Shown here one piece after another: positions 1 through 12,000 of a stretch of 64,000 nucleotides of DNA. This DNA comes from Piper betle. Taxonomy: Eukaryota > Streptophyta > Magnoliopsida > Piperales > Piperaceae. The notes under the pieces were generated by a model. That model worked only from the letters and a program-made list of their open reading frames with translations. It was not told the origin of the DNA and did no database searches. The translations under genes were made by a program, and so were the position numbers. Every line of letters starts with the position of its first letter. Positions within the stretch are counted from its first letter, which is position 1. The DNA is taken from NCBI GenBank assembly GCA_033002965.1, contig JAURVB010014120.1, positions 154,250 through 218,249 on the forward strand, written 5' to 3'.

Positions 1-2291
1 CTCCGCAGTCCCAACAGCTTTCATCCCTCGCATTTCTCACCTACATATATATAGAAAAACCGTCAGTAACGAGTGTTACCGGCCCGAAAAATAACTAATA
101 TCAATCTACCATAGGAGAGCAAACTCTCATGTTGAATCAAAACCATATACTTCCTCAAGAACTCTCATCAGGGCACATATGGGAGCTCGCTCGCCATTCG
201 GGTCGACAACGTCCCCCTTTCTTTCTCATTCTCATACCATGGCCATTTCTCTATCGCTTCTCGCATCAAATCTCATTCCTTTTCGCCCTCTACATCCTCC
301 ATATTACTCCTGGCCTTGAGCACGAAGGCCGAGCACTCTCAGGCAGTCGCCTTTAGTACCCTTTGAACCACAAGTCTAGACATGCGCTGCATTGCAGTAC
401 CCGTAAACCTCCACACTTCTCCGGGTTTGAGAAACTCAAAGGTGGAGTTGTCTGGATCTTTCGGGAACGAAGTGGATTCTCCCCAGTCCAGAGCCCGTTC
501 TTCCGTGCACATGCCCTATCTGAAGGCGTGGCCGTTAGTAACCCTCATTCCATCTCTCACCAAAAACACGAAAACTATACATATATAGGCCTGGGTTGGG
601 ATTTATACAATAGGCCCGAAGGCAACTTGTGGTGGATCTTAATTTCGAAAACTGACTCGAGGGATCTCATCCTTGAAGGTTATTAATCCGAACAAAACTG
701 TTGGCTAAATAGCCTGAGTTAAGTGGGATCCAATAAAATGCCACTTAACTCATCCTGCACATGATAAATCAAATACACAATAGAATAGCGTAAAACAGAG
801 AACGAGTCCTAAACAGACCTGGTAGAAGCTCTAATTGGGTCCTCGCGCCTAAGCGGCGAGCTCCTACTCCGTACCTACACATCAAAACTAAATACTAACG
901 CCCGCTCATGATGCAGTCATACATCCTATATCACGCATACATCCATCACGCATCAATCATAGTTACATCAACCTGTGTCAATTCTAGCAAGTCTACTTAG
1001 GCTAGTTTGCATTAGATCATGATCATTACTTAGTTACCCTAATTAGTTTCTTAGCCTCCATTTTTAACACCACTCAATTCAAACAAATATCATATTTTAT
1101 TCCCAATCAATTCCACATTTATATATATGATTATAACACACAATTCGCCAATCTTGGCATGCAATTCTAATAATCAGTACCTTTAGATAATTAAGTTAGA
1201 ATAATTTATACCTCGCGTGATTCGTGGCTCGGATTCGGCACCCCATGGCGTCCGAAGTTTGATAGGTTCGATTGGAGGGATTCAGCGGAAGATCAGGTGA
1301 TTTCCGACGAATTTTGGTGAATCTGGTTTTTCGGCGACTTCCGACAGTTTTTCTGGCGACTGTCCTGGTGGTTTTCCGGCGGCGCAATCGGGGGTAAGGG
1401 TTAGCAGCGGTTCGGCGAGCTTGTCCCAATGGTGATGACAGCAAGGGCAACCGCGGCGGCAATGACTGCCGGTGGCGGCATCGAGTTTGGTCGGGGTGGT
1501 CAGTAGTTTCGATCAGGCCCACGCCCGGCTTCGACGATGGCGCTAGGTAAGGGGGAAATGTTGGGGAGATCAAGGGGGTGGTCGTCGGGGTCACGGCGGA
1601 GGCGGCGCGGCCCGGACGGCAGTGAATCGACAAGGGGAGCGTCGTGGCTTGTAGGGCGATTCTGGCCTTGTGGCGGCAAGATGATGGCCGGGGTTAATAG
1701 GGGCGACACGACGATAGCATGACAAGGCGGGGCGGCGTCGATCGGTGGTAGTGCGGCACCGGCAGAGGTGGCAGTGACAAACACAGTGGGCGGCGATAGG
1801 GTTTGGGTGGGGAAGTGTCAGGAAAGGAGATGAAATACTCCAATGTAAAAATTGTAAATAAGTATTGACTCGATTCCTACTCGAGTCAATTAATAACTAG
1901 TTCGTAATAAATCCAAAAAAATCTAGAAAAATATGGAAAAATTCTATAAAATAAAACAAACACAACAACATCCAAATGATATGCTCTATAACTAATAACC
2001 CACCCAACTGGCCTACAACGCTTCCTAATGCGTTATCCGGCCTAAAACTATTTCTCCGATCAAATACATAAAAAGAAAAATACTGCATACTTTCATATAT
2101 TCTGATAACTCATTTGTCACCATCTTTTTGATATTATCATCATATATTCAGGTACACGTGACTTTCATCGTTCATAACTCACTGCTGGCCTCGACTCAGC
2201 ATGCGGTTCATGAAACTAACTCGATTCGAACTAACGGTTGAACTGACTGGTTCGGTAACGTAAAACTTTGACTCGAGTCACGGGTTTTACA
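1..2291 (-). mobile_element. Family A LTR, inverted, cut by window start (copy 1)
   Basis: This stretch matches, in reverse complement, the solo LTR at 19698-22622. Shared landmarks are the cggcccgaaaaataact block near 80, the ggtttacgggtactgc block near 400, the GC-rich gene-like tract at 1200-1800, and the terminus at 2270-2291 reading ...gactcgagtcacgggttttaca. About 560 bp of the LTR lie beyond the window start, so its TSD cannot be tested. Open frames in it, for example 363-686, lie in sequence repeated in every copy and are not credible host genes. Lineage is not determined; long LTRs with TGTAACACCCC-type ends are common in plant Ty3/Gypsy elements. Confidence 0.85.
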
Positions 2292-2924
2292 GTAGGCCCA
2301 AAAGTCGGCCTCTTTCACCTATTTCCTGCTCCAATCGGGTGCTTTGCAGTGAGATTCTGGTGACGTTGGGATTCTCTAGTGGTGGTTCTTGACTAGGTTG
2401 TGTCGGTGGCACTCTAATGTCTACACTTATGGGCTAGGGGTTGCCAAAGGTGCTGCTCCGGTAAGGGGGCTCCTCCCCTTTCTCTATTCTCTTCTTCTTC
2501 TTCCTTTCTTCTTCTCTTAGCAGCAACATTGAGCCCCCCACTTCGGATTCCCCGGCGAAGCTCTCGACTGGGTGGTGTCAGGGCACGTCAGCAACAATGG
2601 GTTGGGGGGCCAATGGAAAGGTTCTCCAGCGATAGGCTCCTCCCCTTCTCCTCTCTCCTTCTCTTCTTCTTTCTTCTTCTTTTTTTCAATTCAACAAGAA
2701 CTCCCTTCTCCTTTTGCGTTTGGGAGTTTATAGACGTCCGAGGGAATTTCTCAATTTTACAATTTAAAGCTCAAATCAAACCTTTTTAACCTCCTATCTT
2801 TATCTTTTCCTATCTCCTCCTCATCTTGTGGAGCTGTTAGGACCAAATCATCGAGGATATAAGAAGAAGGTGTAAATGGGTTATCGGACCCGAACATGAG
2901 CAAATATATTCATGTTTGTGCCCG

Positions 2925-2937
<13 letters not shown>

Positions 2938-2988
<51 letters not shown>
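2938..2988. repeat. (AT)n microsatellite
   Basis: About 25 uninterrupted AT dinucleotides. They create a spurious Tyr-Ile reading frame on the minus strand that should not be annotated. Confidence 0.97.
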
Positions 2989-2989
<1 letters not shown>

Positions 2990-3519
2990 TGGAAAAGAAC
3001 TTGGGAAAGAGTTGGTTGAAGTATATGCGTATGTATAATTGTTTGAGGGTATAAGCTTTTCATAGGTCAAGTAATTTTCATATTATGTGTATGTATAATG
3101 TATGCTAGGGGGAAAACATATATTTATATGGCATGTATGAGTAAATATTTGTCTAATTTTAATATAATTAAGATATATTAATCAGATATGAACTAAAAAA
3201 TCCCACTTATTATAATTTTGGCATATTTAGAAACCAAAAAAGAAAAAAAAGAAAAAATTGAGGCTACCAAGTTGTTATTTGTTTAAAATAAAGTGGGAGT
3301 GAGAATAAAAATATAAAACTAGAGAGGGAAGATATAGAGGACATAGGGCTTTGAGAAGAAATCCTTGGAAGTCTTAACTCTATAAAATAACAAAAACAAA
3401 AACTTTGATGATCTAATATGATTGATATATTTAATTATATTTGTGATCAAATTTGACTAATATATCCCTTTTCTATATCAATGGAAAACAAAAAGGCATA
3501 ATCGAAATTTATTTAACAA

Positions 3520-3775
3520 ACATATATTAGATTTTATTTGAAAAATAACCAATTTAGTTGCTAGAATAAATCATGTTTTGTCACTCCTAGAGTTATTGAA
3601 TTATTAGGAATGGGGGGGTTTATTTAACTATAAGGAATTTAATGGGTTTGCTTGATAAACAAAATACTAGATTTTGTTCGGAAAATGACCAATTTAGCTT
3701 TAGACTAAGTTATGCTTTGTCACTCTTATTGAATAATTAGGAATGAGGTTTATTGAACTATTAGGAATGTAATTC
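3520..3775. repeat. Degenerate direct tandem duplication
   Basis: Two adjacent units (about 3520-3657 and 3658-3775) share the order: tagattttrttygraaaatraccaa, then aatttag, then atgttttgtcactc, then gaattattaggaatg, then tttattgaacta. Many substitutions and a small length difference show an old duplication in non-coding DNA. Confidence 0.6.
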
Positions 3776-4435
3776 ATTTTATAAATTGGATTAGGAAACA
3801 AATGATCTACCGGGATCTAGTTGTTGTGACCGGGATTAGGAAACAAATGGTCAATTAATAGCAGTCGTTGCAACCATTTGCCCTTTTAAATTTTTTTATC
3901 ATGATCAAGCTATTAACCAATCTTATAAAGTTATATTATAACTATGGTTTTACTGTTTTGCCTGCAATTAAATAATTAATATAAGATTTTTCGCTATTAT
4001 TTCTAAATATAAAATAAACCTACAAAATTAAGTACGTTAAAAATTATACTCATAAAAAATAATTTGTCACTAACAAGATATAAAATGTTCCGGCCATCTA
4101 AAATACGGTAAATTGGCATCACAAATTAAAAAAAAACATAAAAAGTCTTAATTAAGCAAATAATCCCGTCAAAATGAAACTTTTACATTTAAAAATTTAA
4201 AAATAACGGTTGAAGTGAAGATAAATTTTATAATTATACTAAAACGTCTAAAAAATTCTCCTATATCGATAAAATGATTACATAGAGCTTTCGATTATTA
4301 TTATTATTATTATTATTATAATTATTATTTAAATTTAAATTCACAAATTTCACTGTTTTTAAATAGATAAAATAATTTATATATTATTTATTGTTTCTAT
4401 TTAATTCATCGATTAATTTCGATACGGTCGCACCC

Positions 4436-4800
4436 GTTAATCGATCAAAATATCCGAATACCCATCTAACTCCTCCCTCCCTCCCTCCCTCCAGACGAAG
4501 AAAGAAAAGAAGCCGCCTTTCCTCCTCCCTTGCCGCCGCCGCCGCCGCCGCCGACGCCGTTGTCTTCCATGGAAGATATCATGTCGCCTTCCTACCCGGC
4601 AGGCAAGCTTTTCTCCCCTTACCCTTCCTCCGTTTGTTTCCGTATCGTCGGCGGCGGCGCTAAATCGTCGCCGACTTATATCAGTATTGCGGGTGGTGGA
4701 CTTCGTGTCGTCCACCCGCCGACACAGAGAAGTAGGCGATAAGGTGTGTCGCATCGCCGAATTATCTCGACGTTGCAAACCATGCTCAGTTTACGTACAA
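4436..4800 (+). promoter_or_regulatory. RRP7: RRP7 5' leader / first non-coding exon
   Basis: The sequence changes abruptly from AT-rich to GC-rich, with a (CTCC)5 run at 4472-4491 and a (CCG)n run near 4530-4553, typical of a plant 5' UTR. A good splice donor aag|gtgtgt lies at 4742-4743, but the frame opened by the ATG at 4569 stops at the same point, so I read the tract as untranslated. The part from about 4590 to 4795 is homologous to the ATG3 leader at about 42045-42215; the two share cgtgtcgtcyacccgccgac and gcaaaccatgc. Confidence 0.55.
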
Positions 4801-4941
4801 GCATGCTTTTCAAGTTATGCGGGCTTAGAATGTTTAGTACTTGGTATCGATTCGAATGCTAGCTTAATAGGGGAGTCGTGGTATAGGTTTTTTTAATTAG
4901 CTAGAATTTCGAAGCAATTTTCTTTCTTTGGCGTTTAGGCG

Positions 4942-5303
4942 TTTGAAATTTAGAGTTTTTGTGATGCATTGGTTTAGATTCTTTAGATAGCGATGTCAAC
5001 GTTGACATTGTTATAATTGGGGAGTAGTTATTTGAAATTTAGAGTTGTCGTGATGCATTGGTTTAGATTCTTTAGATATCGATGTCAACGTTGACATTGT
5101 TAGAATTGGGGAGTAGTTATTTGAAATTTAGAGTTGTCCTGATGCATTGGTTTAGATTCTTTAGATATCGATGTCAACATTGACATTGTTAGAATTGGGG
5201 AGTAGTTATTTGAAATTTAGAGTTGTCGTGATGCATTGGTTTAGATTCTTTAGATATCGTCTTGTCGATGTCAACGTTGATATTGTTGTAATTTGGGAGA
5301 GGT
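4942..5303 (+). repeat. 89-bp tandem repeat, four units, in the RRP7 first intron
   Basis: Units begin at 4942, 5031, 5120 and 5209 with tttgaaatttagagtt, giving an exact 89-bp period. Units differ by a few substitutions; the last has a short insertion (cttgtcg). Each contains gatgtcaacgttgacat, which includes the palindrome tgtcaacgttgaca. It lies between the leader and the first clear coding exon of RRP7, so it is probably intronic. Confidence 0.93.
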
Positions 5304-5587
5304 GTTATAATTTTTTAAATAAAAAATGCATTTTCGTGACGTTTTATTAGTTTTCTAAAGGAGTGTGTTAATTCTAAGACAAATAGTTTTGGTATTTAGA
5401 ATATACTCATGAAAAAGCTTAGTGTCCTAGTGAAAAGATTGTTCAAAGTAATGTTAAGAGGATTTATCTTTTCTAAATTGTTAGTGAGTAAACGTGATTT
5501 AATGTATGAGGGAAGAATATATAATATTGCCCACTCTTTTATCATGATTATGGTTAAAAGCAGATTGTTTCCCTTTTTTCCTCAGAG

Positions 5588-8393
5588 AAGACATCTCATA
5601 AAATAAAAAAGGAAAAAGAAGGTGGAAAATCAACACGAAAGAAGTTGAGGAGACAGAAAACCAGCAGCAAGCTTGATGCTTCTGTTAATGAGAATGATCA
5701 GCTTCACTCTGACGACTACAGTGTTTCAAGGAAACTAGAGCATGGTTAGTAGTGGGTTTCCTTTACATGTTTTTCCCAATATAAGAAGGATGAAACTTCC
5801 AAACTTTGATAGGCAAGACATTTGCTTAAAGTATGCGCACAGTTCGGGCCTTTTACTTTGGTCATTTTTACTTGCCTAATAATTATTGCCACATATATTT
5901 AGATAATGAAAATGTCAGCAATGTGAAAGCAAAAAAGTCAGCTCCATCAAAATCAAAGGAATGGGAAATTGGCATGGTGAATAATGCAGGGGGTGATACT
6001 GAAATGTCCGAAATTAAAAGGTCTGGCAAAGGTAAAAAAATGAAGAAGAAACTAAAAAAGGACATGGACAACAAAATTGAGATCAACGAGGGCGATGACC
6101 TGTATCAAATTTCTTCAGGAGGTGAGGACTCTTCAAAAGGAATGATGAGTATGTTTGCTCTTTTGGCCATTTATAATTCGATATATTGCCAAAAAGTCAT
6201 GTCATGTTTTCCCTGAGATACATTTCCCAGGTATTGTAATGTTTTCATCACGAAATTCTTCAATCTACTGTAATGTTACTTGCGATTTTCTTTAAAATAG
6301 AGTGGCTAAGTGAATTTCATCATTGTAGACTTGGTGTGGAAATACTTTCGCAAAGGGATTTATTAGTTTATTTTATGGCATTTAATTATTTTTATTATTT
6401 ACATGCTCTTTAGATACTGAAAATGTCAGCTGTGGAAAAGCTAAAAAGTCTGCTTTATCAAAAACAAAGAAACGGTCAATTGGCATGGTGAGCAATGCAG
6501 GGGGTGATACTGAAATGCCCAAAATTAAAAGGTCCGGTAAAGGTAAAAAAGTGAAGAAGAAACAAAATAGGGACGTGGACAACAAAATTGAGATTGATGA
6601 GGACGATGATGTGTATCAAATTTCTTTAGGAGACGAGGACTCTTCAAAAGGAATGATGGGTATGTTTTTTGGCCATTTATAATTGGATATTGCCAAACAA
6701 GTCATGTCTTGTTTTCTTTTAAATACATTTCACAGGTATTATTATGCATTTGTCACTAGATTGTTCTATCGGCCAATATATTGCCTGTGATTTTTATTTG
6801 AAATAGAGTGGCTAACTGAATATTATCAGTTTAGACCTGGCGTGCAAATACTTAAGCAAAGGATTTATCAATTTATTTTTGGCATTTACTTATCTATGTT
6901 ATTTACATGCTCTTTAGATACTGAAAATGTCAGCAGTGGAAAAGCAAAAAAGTCAGCTCTGTCAAAAACAAAGAAACGGACAATTGGCATGGTTATTAAT
7001 GCAGGAGGTGATATTGAAACGCCTGTGATTAAGAGGTCTGCTAAAGGTAAAAAATTGAAGAAGAAACCAAAAAAGGACGTGGACAACAAAGTTGAGATCA
7101 ATGAGGCCGATGATGTGTATCAAATTTCTTCAGGAGACGAGGACTCTTCAAAAGGAATGATGAGTAAGTATTATTTTTTGGCCATTTGTGAGAAGATATT
7201 GCCAAAAAGTCATGTCTTGTTTCCTTTGAAATACATTCTACTGGTATCATAATGCATTCATCACTAGATTCTTCAATCTTCTGAAATATTACTTTTGATT
7301 TTTCTTTAAATTAGAGTGGCTGAGTGAATATCATCAGTGTAGACCTGGTGTGCAAATACTTCAGCAAAGGATTGATGACTACATAATGGCCTATGATGAA
7401 AAGGAAGAACAGGTATCCATGTCTTCGTCATAGAGTGACTCTAGTCTGTACTAAGCAGAGTGATTCTGCACTAAGTACTAACCGTTGCCTATTAATGTTC
7501 CAGGAGAGGAAGACGAGAGAGGCCGAGGCTGCGGAAGGTGGTTGGACAGTAGTAGTGCACCATAAAGGAAGGAAGAAGACAACAGATGAGGAAAGTGGAA
7601 TTACAGTTGGCGCTGTTTCTCAGGCCTCTGTAATAGATAAAACGGAGAAGAAGAAAGACAAAATTGCTTCATATTTCTACAATTTCCAAAAGCGTGAGGC
7701 AAAAAGAAATGGTATGAAAATATTTGGTCTGGTCACCCATATTTGCATTATTGTGATTTCTTTCCCTTACATAATTGGAACTTGGAGTTTATTTTTTATT
7801 TGGACTAATTTTAATCGAAAAGATAAGAAATTGAATATTGGAAGTTACTTAAAATTAGTATTCGAGTCGTAACTCGTGTGCAATTAACCAATGGATGATG
7901 ACAAGTGCATGTTTTGTTCTACAAGTCCATATGACCATATTCCTCTCAACTCTGAGTGAACTTTTTTGTTGTGTTACACAACACCAACAAAGTGTTCTGT
8001 TTATATTTGTTAATTCTGATAATCTTCTTACGAAATTGGCATTGTAATCCCGCATTAATTTCTAGCAGCTTTGCCACAGTAGAGTGGAGTCAGGGCTCTT
8101 TCTTGAATTGTTCCTTATCATGATTATTAGTTGCCTGTTTGACTTATCATTTTCCTTGAATACTTGTATTTTATTTATTTTAAACAAAAAATAGGCCCAT
8201 TTCTTGAATTGTTGCTTGTCATCATTTTCAGTTGCCTGTTTGACGTATCATTTTCCTTGAGTACTTGTATTTTATTTATTTTAAACAAAAATTATTTTTA
8301 CTTACAGAGCTTCTGATGCTGCAAAATAAGTTTGAAGAAGATAAGAAACGCATACAGCAGTTGAGAGCCGCAAGGAAGTTCAGACCTTATTAG
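5588..8393 (+). CDS. RRP7: Ribosomal RNA-processing protein 7 homolog, with exon triplication
   Basis: Exons read as 5588-5744, 5903-6148, 6414-6659, 6918-7163, 7315-7412, 7504-7711 and 8308-8393, all with GT-AG borders and matching phases, ending at TAG 8391-8393. The last three exons encode the RRP7 domain: WLSEYHQCRPGVQIL, then EGGWTVVVHHKGRKKT, then a terminal helix with KFEEDKKRIQQL and the end RKFRPY. RRP7 family proteins act in nucleolar small-subunit pre-rRNA processing. The N-terminal half is Lys/Asp/Glu-rich, as expected for a nucleolar protein. Exons 2-4 are three copies of one 246-nt, 82-residue exon, adding about 164 residues. The start codon is unresolved; an exon 5409-5483 ending at a gtgagt donor would join in phase but is unproven. 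The gene appears intact. Confidence 0.9.
5890..7412 (+). repeat. ~507-bp intragenic tandem triplication in RRP7
   Basis: Three direct units each carry the 82-codon exon plus a copy of the start of the following exon. The functional copy of that following exon begins at 7315. Fossil copies begin at 6301 and 6807 (agtggctaagtgaat and agtggctaactgaat), spaced 506 and 508 bp. The fossils keep the flanking taga-cctgg-gtg-aaatactt order but have lost the downstream donor and now sit inside introns. Confidence 0.93.
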
Positions 8394-9007
8394 AATTCAC
8401 TTTGAGAACTCTGTTCGGGTAATTGCATCGATGTATTATTCTCTATAATGGATATTTGTATGATTCTTTTTGAAACCTATCAGTACAAAGGAAAATGCCC
8501 GATGACATGTATGATTTGCCTTTACTATGTGAAAATATATCAATTAGTGATTTGTAACAAATGGTAGGATAAATAAACTAATAGAGCCTTTGAAGCGCTC
8601 ATTTTTGCAGGTATGTGATTTGATATTTATGAATTTATACTGACCTTTCCGGTCCACTTTATCTAACCATTATTTATTTATTTTGGTGGGGAGAAACCTG
8701 CAACGATGTGGCAAGTTTTTTTGTCGAATGCCTTTCTGAAGAAATGAACATGTCCAAGTAAACATTGAGATGAATGAACATTGAAAAACATATAATTTTC
8801 TCAAGAAATTTTTTACGCACATTATTTTCCTGGCAATGCAGCAAACAAGACAAATATGAGGACTGCGGTGGAAAATATATTTATTGTTATTAACTGAAAC
8901 ATAATTTTTCTCAAAAGAAATGAATGGCAGAAAGAATTACAATGAAACGCAATTTTACAATGAGGCGTGCTAGAATAACAAAAGGCTAATCTTGTGAGGA
9001 GATAATA
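8394..9007. other. Intergenic between convergent RRP7 and GAUT
   Basis: This holds the RRP7 3' UTR and, on the other strand, the 3' end of the GAUT gene. Nothing else is recognisable. Confidence 0.6.
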
Positions 9008-12000
9008 CTATGAATGGATGTTGCATTGTTGTAAGAGTGGGTGGTCGTAGGGAGCAAACTTGCTCCAGTAACCTTTGTATCTTACAATACCAGTTTCAAG
9101 CCATGGTTTCATCAATCCGTCGTACTGTAAAACTGCTGCCCTGTTGATGTCCTCACGGGTGAGAGTAGACTCCTCCATACCAAGCCCTCGAAGGTGCCAC
9201 CTTCGGTCCAAAGCCAATGTATGGTTGTAGAAAGTCACCATGCCCAACGGCATGTTCCCATCCTTCCACAGCTGTTTACTCCTTCCCTAAAACCAAATAT
9301 TGAGGTATTAGCGTGGAAAAAAAATCAAGTGTAATCTATGAAGAATAAATTGTACAAAGAAAACAATTTGTAACCTCAAAAACAATATTTTGGCTGCTAA
9401 GAAGCCATCGCCTTAAAATGAATGACATCAAGAAAAGCAGACAGTTGCAAACAAAAGAAACTAGGGCAGAATGAAACAACAGTGAGTACCCCTAAAGTCT
9501 AAGCAATGGAAAGAACAAGTGACAAAGATAAACAGTCGCATGACACAAGCAGAAATATCTATATATACTTAACCAAAAGATGACACCTCTATAATGGTTA
9601 AGATTAGCTTGCATAGGCTGATAAACAGAATTATATGTGCATGAAATTGCAAACAATAAAGCATGATGTCGCAGCAGTTTCAGAGCTGTGGATCATACCA
9701 GTTGCAACCATTTGTGGTAAACATGAGTAAGTGCATGCCTCCGCCACATTTCGAGATCAAATATATTCACACCAAATGCCCAAGTGCATGCTTTAGCATT
9801 AAACTGCTTTGAAACCAAAGGATCAGAGAAATTAAGGAGATTATCCATTAGATGAGAGATTTCATGCTCATCATCATCACACATTTCAACCACTCCAACC
9901 ACTTTTCTGTTCATCTTTAATCCCCACAAACCGCTGAGATCCTTCTGGACAACCACATCATGATCAAGAAACACAATCTTGTCCAGATGAGGAAAGAGTT
10001 CGGGCAAATAGAAATGCACATAGTTCAATGGTAATTTAAAGTGTGAATCTTGTGAAGATCCCTGTGTCAAAATCGGATCAACATTTGCAGAAGATGGCTT
10101 AAAATCATCCACACTCAATACTTCAATGGTGGCTTTCCCAGGTGGACTGGTTAAAAACCACATACTGATAGCTGGAAGATTCAGAGCATCAGTCACTATA
10201 TGAAAGACAATTTTCTCTGGTTCCTGTATAAGATATTGCACATCAAATGCTATAAAATATCAAGTGAGCAGTATTTACAAATCGATGCAGAAGCCTCAGT
10301 GCCACTAATTTAAAAAATAAACCACAGAAACCCAATTCCCCAACAGTGGAGGTGCACAAATGCACAATTTCATCATTGAAAATTTTTGTTTGAAGTTTAT
10401 AGTCTTCCTGAGCCCAATCATTTGAAAAGGGCAGGTGGTTATGGTGATGAAGATGATGCTGATAAAGTATTGGTTTTGCATCCAATTTCAATCAAAGACC
10501 AACCTCTGACACTTCCAAATATTATCGAGTTCTCCATCAAAGTAAGGTATGGACAGGTTCTACAGGCTTCATTTTATATTGCTCTGTCAAAAAGCAGTAG
10601 GTACATACCTTTGATGATGAAACAGTGGAATTAACCACAACTGCACATGCAAGGATGTTGTCAGAGAATACAGCATAATGATATAGATCAGGTTGTTTCA
10701 ATTTTTGATCTATGAATTTTCTCTTTTCCAGCTGCAGAGAAAAGTAACCAGCAGTAAGCCTCATTGACAGGCAGTGAAAACCTTTAGGGAAGGTCCTTGC
10801 AGCAATCTGTGTCAGATAATTTGCTTGACTCTTTTCGATCCTCAGTTGTTCTTCAGTGCTAGCAATTGTGCCTCGAAGCTTTGAAGCCAGGGGAGAACAT
10901 CTAGAGTAAATGCGACCCACTCTGGATAATAAGCTTTCCATGGACCTCATTCTCTGCAAAGCACTAGAATAGATGCTGGTTCACTACAAAAGATTTTTAT
11001 AATGTTCATAAGACATACTGGTCCCTAAAATGGTGTGCCCATTTGTTTACATGTTTTTTCAAGAAATTGCATTGTCTTTTATCCTGATCCGCAATCAAAA
11101 AGGACCTTCCTCCTGCAGCTATATGGAGGATAGGCAACTATCAAGCTATTGAAACAGTGAAAGCATTTTGGAGCTGAATAGGCTCTTGATATTTCCAACT
11201 GATGAGGGCATAATGCTAACTATGAACTAACATATGGCACACTAAACTCAAATTATGACAAGTCTAAACATTTTACTTAGTGTCACATACGTACCAAGTT
11301 AGTAATCTAGTTCACAAGTCTATAACCACAACAATGGGCATGAATCAACTTTGCTGAACATACCTTTTATGCAAAGCTGAATCTCCAGTGGCTTCCCCAA
11401 TTGCTCTTTCATTCTCTTTTATTCTTAGTCTCAGATCTTTCACTAAATGAGAATTGCTATTGGCTGCAGCAAAATTCAAGTATGCTTTTGCCAGTATTAA
11501 TTGATCTGTCATTGATCTTAGCAACTCATTGGATGGCCTTTTCGAATGAGACTTCTCAATTGGCCGCCGTTGTCCCTGCTAGGAGATAAGAAATAATTAC
11601 TCAACACATTAGCAGATTTTAAAACCAAATTTAAAATGAATAATAAAATATTTATTCTCATTGGTTCAGAAGTATCTATGCACCACATCAAAACTCAATT
11701 TGCTACCAATAACAGTGGGTAATATTACCAAAAATGGACTTGACCATAAAATTCATCCAAACTGAAGGCCATACTAAATAAGGACCATTATCACCTATAA
11801 GAGTATCAGCGCAGCTATAATATTGATGTAGAAGAGTATAAATTGATAACTCTACAAAAGAGTTATTATTTTGTGTTATTAATGAATTCTTTTGCCGGTT
11901 TCAAGTATTACATTGTTGAAGTTTAGGTGAATTAATTTTAGGTATTTTCATAAAAATTAGAAAATCGTTGAATTGTCTGGTTGGTTGCATGTTTGATGTT

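Larger units (their letters stand above)
2292..4390. other. Intergenic, no gene seen
   Basis: From 2292 to about 2870 the sequence is mixed, with pyrimidine-rich tracts (cttcttctt at 2490-2515 and 2645-2690). The rest is AT-rich. It contains the AT microsatellite at 2938-2988, a degenerate tandem duplication at 3520-3775 and an ATT run at 4296-4327. No frame has coding character. Confidence 0.6.

Noticed and set aside
363..686. Open frame repeated at 21377-21682 (minus)
   Set aside because: It recurs because the LTRs are copies of each other. Copy 4 has indels in it and no protein family is recognisable, so nucleotide-level conservation explains it better.
2837..3070. Minus-strand reading frame with a long Tyr-Ile run
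   Set aside because: It is produced by the AT microsatellite at 2938-2988 and has no other coding features.
4569..4742. Possible RRP7 start exon MEDIMSPSYPAGK
   Set aside because: The frame stops at the splice donor, the segment is homologous to the non-coding ATG3 leader, and it does not look like an RRP7 N-terminus.
4942..5303. Regular repeats considered as a CRISPR-like array
   Set aside because: The 89-bp units are directly adjacent without unique spacers, and the genome is a plant nuclear genome.
10243..10634. Short frames on both strands between GAUT exons 7 and 8
   Set aside because: They lie in intron 7 and at the exon edges of the GAUT gene; splice phase and conservation support only the exons listed.
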